From contig CAZBHH010000015.1 in NCBI GenBank assembly GCA_964492065.1, positions 1 to 60,182 on the forward strand: 60,182 nt of DNA, read 5' to 3'. This document shows positions 54,393-60,182 of the stretch, one piece after another; positions within the stretch are counted from its first letter, which is position 1, and every line of letters starts with the position of its first letter. The DNA is from JADKAC01 sp964492065. Its GTDB lineage: Bacteria; Bacteroidota; Bacteroidia; Chitinophagales; BACL12. The notes beneath the pieces are model-generated. The model was not told the origin of the DNA. It did not search any database and saw only the letters and a list, made by a program, of their open reading frames with translations. A program made the position numbers and the translations under genes.

Positions 54393-56300
54393 ATGGATAT
54401 TTCAAATGTGTTGTGGCTTGTACTTGTCTTGCCTTTGGCGGGATTTCTTATCCTTGGGCTGTTTGGCGCCAAAATACCCCGAAAGACAGTGCCTTTTATC
54501 GGCGCAGGTTCCGTGGGACTGTCTGCTTTAATAACCCTGGTTACAGGCATCGTGTTTTTGCAGACGACAGCTCCCGGTACTGTCGTTGAACAGCACCTGT
54601 GGACATGGTTCAGCATCGCCGGATTCCATCCGGAGATCACATTGCACCTCGATGCGCTCTCGCTGACTTTCATATTTGTTATCACGTTCGTCGGATTTTT
54701 TATCCATTTGTATTCCGCCGAATACATGCGCAACGAAGAGGGGTATTCGAGGTTTTTTGCGTATATGAACCTGTTTGTTTTCAGCATGCTGGTATTGGTA
54801 TTGGCCAATGATCTGTTATTGCTCTACTTAGGTTGGGAAGGAGTGGGGCTGTGCAGTTTTTTACTCATCGGGTTTACGTATGGCGATAAGGAAAAAGCGG
54901 ATTATAATGCGTATGCCGCACGCAAATCTTTTCTCATAACCCGGATTGGCGATACGGCCATGATACTGGGGTTTTTCCTGCTGGTAAAAAGTTTTAATAC
55001 ACTGAATATTTCGGAAATACTCGCTGCGGCACCGCAGCAATGGGTACAAGACAGCTCGCTTGCAAAATGGGCCGCATTCCTGTTGTTGGGCGGCGCACTC
55101 GGTAAGTCTGCGCAGTTGCCCTTGCAGACATGGCTGCCCGATGCCATGGCCGGCCCGTCTCCGGTGAGCGCACTCATTCATGCCGCCACTATGGTTACTG
55201 CGGGCGTTTATCTATTGGCGAGAACACATGTGCTCTTTGAAATTGCCCCTTCCATTCAATTGCTCGTCGCCATTATCGGCGCCATTACCTTGTGTATGGC
55301 TTCATTGAGCGCATTAGTGCAAAGCGACATAAAAAGAGTGCTCGCATATTCCACCATCAGCCAGATCGGTTATATGTTCCTGGCCTGCGGTGTGGGCGCC
55401 TGGTCGGCGGCGATATTTCATTTTATGATTCACGCCTTCTTTAAAGCGCTGCTCTTCCTGGGCGCCGGCGCTGTCATCCTGGCGCTGCACCATGAACAGG
55501 ATATGTTTAAAATGGGCGGGCTGCGCAAAAAATTGCCGGTAGTTTTCTGGACATTTTTGTTCGGTGCCGGAGCGCTGGCCTCCATTCCCTTAATTACGGC
55601 GGGATTTTACAGTAAGGATGCCATCATCTGGTATGCGCTGGCGGCGACAAAGGGCGGCGTGTGGCTGTGGTTAGCCGCCATTGTCTCGGCATTCCTTACC
55701 GCCATTTACACGTTCAGAATGGTGTTCCTGACTTTCTTTGGCACTGAAAAAACACCGGTGTCGCATCCTCCTTCCCGGATAATAAAAATACCGCTTATAA
55801 TACTGGGCCTGCTCTCATTAGTGGCCGGCTTTATCGAATTGCCGCATAACTTCGGACACTTCGCCGCATTCAGCAATTTCCTCGATGCAGTGCTGCCCGC
55901 AGCAGAAACCGTCGATACGCCGTTGCTCGGCGAATTTATCGTTCAGGCGCTTGCTGCGTTTCTCGCCTTGTCCGGATTGTATATCGCATGGTTGATGTAC
56001 GGTAAAAAAGAAGTGAAATATAACCTGGAACTCGTTCCCCCGGTTTTCAGAATGTTGCAATTCCTGAAGAACGGATGGGAGTTCGACAGGCTGTACGATT
56101 TCTTGTTTGTCAGGCCGGCAGTCTGGTTGTCGAACATCAACAGCAAAGATTTTGTGGACAGCATTTATACAGGCGTGGGCAAATGCAATGTGCAGTTACA
56201 TGCTGCATTGAGCCGCACACAAAACGGCAGGCTGCGCTTTTACGTGTTTGGAATAGGACTCGGGGCATTTATAATTCTCACAATCATTCTGGTATTATGA
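54393..56300 (+). CDS. nuoL: NADH-quinone oxidoreductase subunit L (antiporter-like)
   Basis: 635 residues with about 16 membrane helices. Proton-channel residues lie in the family segments LLYLGWEGVGLCSFLLIGF (helix 5 Glu), KSAQLPLQTWLPDAMAGPSP-VSALIHAATMV (helix 7-8 Lys/His) and SDIKRVLAYSTISQIGYMF (Lys). The C-terminal part includes the amphipathic lateral helix region (about 520-600, VPPVFRMLQFLKNGWEFDRL) that clamps the membrane arm. The stop overlaps the nuoM start in ATGA. Confidence 0.97.
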   Translation: MDISNVLWLVLVLPLAGFLILGLFGAKIPRKTVPFIGAGSVGLSALITLVTGIVFLQTTAPGTVVEQHLWTWFSIAGFHPEITLHLDALSLTFIFVITFVGFFIHLYSAEYMRNEEGYSRFFAYMNLFVFSMLVLVLANDLLLLYLGWEGVGLCSFLLIGFTYGDKEKADYNAYAARKSFLITRIGDTAMILGFFLLVKSFNTLNISEILAAAPQQWVQDSSLAKWAAFLLLGGALGKSAQLPLQTWLPDAMAGPSPVSALIHAATMVTAGVYLLARTHVLFEIAPSIQLLVAIIGAITLCMASLSALVQSDIKRVLAYSTISQIGYMFLACGVGAWSAAIFHFMIHAFFKALLFLGAGAVILALHHEQDMFKMGGLRKKLPVVFWTFLFGAGALASIPLITAGFYSKDAIIWYALAATKGGVWLWLAAIVSAFLTAIYTFRMVFLTFFGTEKTPVSHPPSRIIKIPLIILGLLSLVAGFIELPHNFGHFAAFSNFLDAVLPAAETVDTPLLGEFIVQALAAFLALSGLYIAWLMYGKKEVKYNLELVPPVFRMLQFLKNGWEFDRLYDFLFVRPAVWLSNINSKDFVDSIYTGVGKCNVQLHAALSRTQNGRLRFYVFGIGLGAFIILTIILVL

Positions 56301-57874
56301 TACTGATTCTGCTTTTGGCGATATTATTGGGCGGAGGCATTCTTGCATGGCTGCTTTCTTCCATAAGCAACACAGCGGCACGGTGGGTTTCGCTGGCAGC
56401 CCTGCTCGCCGATTTTATTATTGCCGTTACCGTATGGGTCAACAACGGCGCTACCTTTTCACTGGAGCAGGGCGCATCGTGGCTGGCCGATGTGCAGTAT
56501 GCATGGATACCGTATTTTAATATCAACTTTCACCTGGCAATGGATGGCATCAGCCTGGTGATGACTACATTAGTCTTTTTCCTGGGGATAATTTCCGTTT
56601 TGGTTTCCTGGAAATCAGTGGAAAAGCATGTGGGGTTCTTTCATTTCAATGTGCTGTGGTTGTTGGCCGGTATCACCGGCGTATTCATCGCCATGGATAT
56701 GATGCTCTTTTATTTCTTCTGGGAGATCATGTTGGTGCCCATGTATTTTGTCCTGACAATATGGGGGCACGCAGATGCAAAATATGCCGGGTGGAAATTT
56801 TTTCTGTTTACCCAGGTCAGCGGCCTGATGATGTTGCTTGCCATTGTCGCCATGTATTTCTATCACGGCAGTACAACCGGCGTTTATACTTTCGATTATT
56901 TTCAACTGGTCGGAAATATCCCGGGCGGCGCCGTTGCCTTCTGGCTGATGTGCGGATTTTTAGCGGCCTTTTTTACTAAGCTGCCCGCATTGCCCTTTCA
57001 TAGCTGGCTGCCGGATGCATATGCAGAATCGCCGGCGGCAGGCAGTATCTTAATTGCCGCATTGATGTCCAAAACAGCCGCCTACGGGCTGATTCGGTTT
57101 GTTGTGCCGCTATTCCCCGAAGCTGCACACGACTTTGCCATTGCGGGCCTCATCATCGGTTCGGCTTCTATTCTTTACGGCGCTAAAATGGCTTACTCTC
57201 AACAGAATTTAAAAAGATTAATTGCCTATTCCAGCTTCAGCCACATGGGCTTCATACTGGTGGGCGTATTTTCATTCAACATGATCGCCTACCAGGGCGT
57301 ACTGATGCAGATGGTCGCTCACGGTTTGAGCATCGCCGGATTGTTTGTTATCTCGGGGTTTATTTTTGAACGCAACGGTATCACCGATATGAGACAGATG
57401 GGCGGGTTCTGGGAAAAGATGCCGAATATGGGCGGATTTACCCTGGTGTTTATCATGGCATCTCTGGGCTTGCCCGGACTGGCCAATTTCATCGCTGAAT
57501 TTATGGTGCTGGCGGGCGCATGGCAGTTCAATATTGCACTTTGCGTGCTGGCAACATTGGGATTGATAGCTTCCGTTACGTACTCGATGCGCATATTGCA
57601 GAAGGTGTTTCACCAGGCAAAGGCAAAACAGGAATGGGCGTTGCCCGATCTCAATCCGCGGGAGTGGCTTGCCATCGGAAGTGTTGCCATCGCCATCCTT
57701 TGGGTGGGCTTTTTCCCGCAGCCGATTGTGAACGCTGCACAACGGGCTTTTGACGGCATTGTAAATAGCGCAGCACCTGGCCCGGAAAATATTTCTCAAC
57801 CCGGAGTGCAGCAAATACAAACTGTTTTACCGGTGGATCATTTATCTGAAAACATAGAAAAAGAAGTTGAATAA
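56297..57874 (+). CDS. nuoM: NADH-quinone oxidoreductase subunit M (antiporter-like)
   Basis: 525 residues from ATG 56297, which overlaps the nuoL stop by 4 bases (ATGA). The frame runs back to 56075 inside nuoL, but only the part from MILILLLAILLGGG is conserved. Fourteen membrane helices. Core segments are FYFFWEIMLVPMYFVLTIWG, KLPALPFHSWLPDAYAESPA and QQNLKRLIAYSSFSHMGFIL. It pumps protons in the membrane arm. The stop overlaps nuoN by one base. Confidence 0.97.
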   Translation: MILILLLAILLGGGILAWLLSSISNTAARWVSLAALLADFIIAVTVWVNNGATFSLEQGASWLADVQYAWIPYFNINFHLAMDGISLVMTTLVFFLGIISVLVSWKSVEKHVGFFHFNVLWLLAGITGVFIAMDMMLFYFFWEIMLVPMYFVLTIWGHADAKYAGWKFFLFTQVSGLMMLLAIVAMYFYHGSTTGVYTFDYFQLVGNIPGGAVAFWLMCGFLAAFFTKLPALPFHSWLPDAYAESPAAGSILIAALMSKTAAYGLIRFVVPLFPEAAHDFAIAGLIIGSASILYGAKMAYSQQNLKRLIAYSSFSHMGFILVGVFSFNMIAYQGVLMQMVAHGLSIAGLFVISGFIFERNGITDMRQMGGFWEKMPNMGGFTLVFIMASLGLPGLANFIAEFMVLAGAWQFNIALCVLATLGLIASVTYSMRILQKVFHQAKAKQEWALPDLNPREWLAIGSVAIAILWVGFFPQPIVNAAQRAFDGIVNSAAPGPENISQPGVQQIQTVLPVDHLSENIEKEVE

Positions 57875-59289
57875 TGGTGACCAACAATGACCTGTTAGTA
57901 ATTCTGCCCGAAATTGTACTCGCCGGCGGTGCAGTGTTAGTCATGCTGGTGATAGCGCTGAAGAGAAATTATTTCGCCGTCAATATATTGACACTGCTTA
58001 CTCTCCTCGTTGCATTTTTGGCATTGATTTCCCGGGAGCCGGGAGAGCATATCGTTTCCAATTTATTTATTTCCGATTCCCTGGGACGTTTTCTCACCGG
58101 GTTGATTCTATGCGCCTCCTTTGTCATCGCTCTTTTTTCCTTTTCCTATTTCCGGATTTGGGAAGTGGTGAAGGAAGAACTGTACGTCCTGTTGCTGCTG
58201 GCTACACTTGGCTCCGCATGCATGACAATCAGCAATCACTTTGTCACTTTCACCTTGTCGCTCGAATTGCTGAGCGTTTCGCTTTTTTCCATGATAGGAT
58301 ATCTGAAGGAGGAAAAGACATCCGTTGAGGCGAGCCTGAAATACCTCATCATGGCCGCAGTGGCCACTTCTTTCGTGCTGTTTGGATTTGCGTTGATATA
58401 CACAGCCACAGGTAAAATGGACTTGCAGGGTCTTTACGAAGCACTGAATGGCGCCCCCCTGAATATGTTAGTATTGGCAGGCCTGGCGCTTTCCATTGTC
58501 GGTTTTGGATTTAAGATGGCCTTGGTTCCCTTCCACCTGTGGACGCCGGATGTGTATTCCGCAGCGCCTTCACCCGTCGCCGCTTTTGTGGCTACCGTGA
58601 GTAAAGGCGCCGCATTTATTTTTCTGCTGCGCTTGTTTTACACAACCGGCGGCCTGGCCAATACAGGTATCTGGATCGCCTTTGCGGTTATCGCCACGGC
58701 ATCCATGTTTATCGGGAACTGGCTCGGCTTGCGCCAACAAAATATCAAGAGGCTGTTGGCGTACTCTTCCATATCGCATCTCGGCTATTTGATGGTTGGA
58801 TTTCTCGCTTTTTCGGAAGCGGGCATTCGATCAACCGCATTTTATTTTGTCATCTACTTTGCCGGTATATTGGCCGCTTTCGGCATCATCATTTATATGT
58901 CGGGTAAAAAAGGCGAGCCGGTTATGCTGGAAGATTACCGGGGCCTATTCTGGACCAAACCGTGGCTTGCCGCATTCCTTACCCTGGTGATGCTGTCGCT
59001 GGCAGGCATTCCATTTACCGCCGGGTTCATGGGGAAATTCTTCCTGTTTACTTCCGGTATGCACGCCCGGGGTTTGTTCCTGCTCATCGCATTAGCTGCT
59101 TCCAGCACGATCGGTTTGTTCTATTACCTGCGGGTCGTAGCTGTGATGCTGTCCGGCAATGCCGCACCCATCGCTCCGCATATCGGCAGCCGGTCATGGG
59201 TGCTGAAGCTTCTCGTTGCAGCCTTCTTCCTGTTGCTGTTATGGCTCGGCGTGTACCCCAACGCCTTTTTGAATATGATTGGCATGTAG
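57874..59289 (+). CDS. nuoN: NADH-quinone oxidoreductase subunit N (antiporter-like)
   Basis: 471 residues, 14 membrane helices. Typical segments are LSLELLSVSLFSMIGYLKEE, KMALVPFHLWTPDVYSAAPS-PVAAFVATVSKGAAF and RQQNIKRLLAYSSISHLGYL. The start TAATG overlaps the nuoM stop by one base. It is the last gene of the operon. I see no good terminator between it and the CRISPR array that starts 142 bases later. Confidence 0.97.
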   Translation: MVTNNDLLVILPEIVLAGGAVLVMLVIALKRNYFAVNILTLLTLLVAFLALISREPGEHIVSNLFISDSLGRFLTGLILCASFVIALFSFSYFRIWEVVKEELYVLLLLATLGSACMTISNHFVTFTLSLELLSVSLFSMIGYLKEEKTSVEASLKYLIMAAVATSFVLFGFALIYTATGKMDLQGLYEALNGAPLNMLVLAGLALSIVGFGFKMALVPFHLWTPDVYSAAPSPVAAFVATVSKGAAFIFLLRLFYTTGGLANTGIWIAFAVIATASMFIGNWLGLRQQNIKRLLAYSSISHLGYLMVGFLAFSEAGIRSTAFYFVIYFAGILAAFGIIIYMSGKKGEPVMLEDYRGLFWTKPWLAAFLTLVMLSLAGIPFTAGFMGKFFLFTSGMHARGLFLLIALAASSTIGLFYYLRVVAVMLSGNAAPIAPHIGSRSWVLKLLVAAFFLLLLWLGVYPNAFLNMIGM

Positions 59290-59431
59290 TATCCGAAAAC
59301 CGTTAAACTGCCGGAGTTGCACTGAAAGTAACCGGTGATAATGCGGTGTCGCTGTTCCGGGCTATATAAAATGCGCAACCATCGCTATGCGTTGTTGCCG
59401 CTGCTTTTCAATACAATAAAAACAAATTAAT

Positions 59432-60151
59432 ATTTATAATAGCAGGAATTTTTAGAGTTGTTTGGGCGGGCTAAGGCCAAGGCGAAGGCTAAAGCTAAGG
59501 CGAAGGCTAAGGCTAAGGCGAAGGCTAAAGCTAAGGCGAAGGCTAAAGCGAAGGCATCTGTAATAGTAGAAATTTTTTAAGTTGTTTGGGCCGGCTAAGG
59601 CTAAGGCGAAGGCTAAAGCTAAAGCCAAAGCATCTGTAATAGTAGAAATTTTTCAAGTTGTTTGGGCCGGCTAAGGCTAAGGCTAAAGCTAAAGCCAAAG
59701 CATCTGTAATAGTAGAAATTTTTCAAGTCGTTTAGACAAATACGCAGCGAATTAGCTGCTATTATCTACAATAGTAGAAATTTTTCAAGTCGTTTAGACT
59801 TTGAAGTCGATATTTATATCGATGAATCTACAATAGTAGAAATTTTTCAAGTCGTTTAGACAAAAATTTTGAAGTTTCTCAAGAAAAATATCTACAATAG
59901 TAGAAATTTTTCAAGTCGTTTAGACTCGGCTACATGGTTAACGACCTGAAGTATCTACAATAGTAGAAATTTTTCAAGTCGTTTAGACCGTATTTAGGTG
60001 CGATTAGGCGCACATCTACAATAGTAGAAATTTTTCAAGTCGTTTAGACAGTAGTGCCATTAAAATCACTATACGATCTACAATAGTAGAAATTTTTCAA
60101 GTCGTTTAGACCTGTCCCTTTAGTTACTATCACTTTAATATACAATAGTAG
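59432..60151 (-). CRISPR. Type V-A (Cas12a-like) CRISPR array, leader side to the right
   Basis: Ten 36-base repeats start at 59432, 59556, 59632, 59702, 59764, 59826, 59890, 59953, 60014 and 60076, plus a 14-base truncated repeat at 60138-60151. Read on the minus strand the repeat ends in AATTTCTACTATTGTAGAT, whose hairpin TCTAC-TATT-GTAGA is the Cas12a crRNA handle, so crRNAs run leftward. The six repeats from 59764 to 60111 are identical. The four at the left end are decayed. The seven ordinary spacers are 25-28 bases (59738-59763 through 60112-60137). The three leftmost are 88, 40 and 34 bases and made of a hexamer repeat. No cas gene is in the window; cas12a, cas4, cas1 and cas2 would be expected to the right. 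Confidence 0.97.
59468..59701. repeat. GCN-AAR hexamer satellite filling three CRISPR spacers
   Basis: Spacers at 59468-59555, 59592-59631 and 59668-59701 are each a 2-base flank, 14, 6 and 5 copies of GC[T/G/C]AA[G/A], and a closing GC. On the plus strand this reads as alternating Ala-Lys codons. All variation among the 25 hexamers falls on the third and sixth bases, the silent positions. In the first spacer an 18-base higher-order unit (GCGAAG GCTAAR GCTAAG) repeats three times. Spacers two and three differ by one hexamer plus nothing else. The spacer-capture origin and any translation are inference. Confidence 0.95.
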
Positions 60152-60182
60152 TGTAGGCTCCCCCTATTTTAGTGACAGTATT
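60152..60182. mobile_element. Possible end of an insertion sequence interrupting the array
   Basis: At 60151/60152 the repeat stops after 14 of 36 bases and unrelated sequence TGTAGGCTCCCCCTATTTTA (and 11 more bases) begins. The leading TG and C-rich start followed by TTTTAGTGACAG resemble the terminal repeats of IS3-family elements, but only 31 bases are visible, so the identification is a guess. Confidence 0.35.

Noticed and set aside
59443..59579. Plus-strand reading frame LFGR-(Ala-Lys)14-ASVIVEIF through the first hexamer spacer as a small gene
   Set aside because: It has no ATG, only a TTG, and runs through two decayed CRISPR repeats. The same pattern restarts in the next two units in a different register, so it is better explained by the array.
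59800..59825. Palindrome TCGATAT-TT-ATATCGA inside a CRISPR spacer as a regulatory site
   Set aside because: It lies wholly within one spacer, so it reflects the captured target sequence, not a site of this locus.

Overview
The window comes from a Bacteroidota chromosome, probably a Chitinophagales/Saprospiria-type lineage and probably a draft or metagenome assembly (there is a 100-N gap at 41456-41555). The evidence is secreted proteins with C-terminal type IX secretion (T9SS) sorting domains, ELWxxDGT-repeat proteins, many lipoproteins, families largely confined to this phylum (DUF4142, DUF6970, DUF6090-like), and promoters of the Bacteroidota form TTTG-N19-TAnnTTTG. The clearest promoter is at 31794-31824. 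I see no rRNA or tRNA gene.

Layout. 1-9 kb: the start of an outer-membrane barrel gene, a very large secreted G8/beta-helix/PKD/FN3 protein, a DEAD-box RNA helicase, a small membrane protein, a lipoprotein azurin and a DUF1697 protein. 9-18 kb: a decayed gene, an outer-membrane channel plus alkylsulfatase pair, a DinB-like/methyltransferase pair and a T9SS-secreted arylsulfatase. Two unrelated sulfatase types about 5 kb apart suggest use of sulfated organics. 18-34 kb: housekeeping and envelope genes, including a c-type cytochrome with an unusual CX3CH site, an ABC exporter, an ECF sigma factor with a small membrane partner, RecX, SMC, a coupled DUF4142/cupredoxin pair, heme oxygenase and a CDF metal transporter. 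34-44 kb: a CPBP protease, a urea transporter, a SnoaL-like protein, an AraC regulator and two paralogous ELWxxDGT-repeat secreted proteins that share an almost identical sorting domain.

44.5-59.3 kb: a complete respiratory complex I operon, nuoA-B-CD-E-F-G-H-I-J-K-L-M-N, with nuoC and nuoD fused and several overlapping start/stop codons.

59.4-60.2 kb: a CRISPR array with the Cas12a-type (type V-A) repeat, transcribed leftward, with no cas gene in the window. Its leader-distal end is the most unusual part of the window. Three spacers there consist only of a GCN-AAR hexamer (Ala-Lys codons on the + strand) repeated 14, 6 and 5 times, bounded by decayed repeats that share mutations. On the leader side the array is cut inside a repeat, possibly by an insertion sequence whose first 31 bases end the window.
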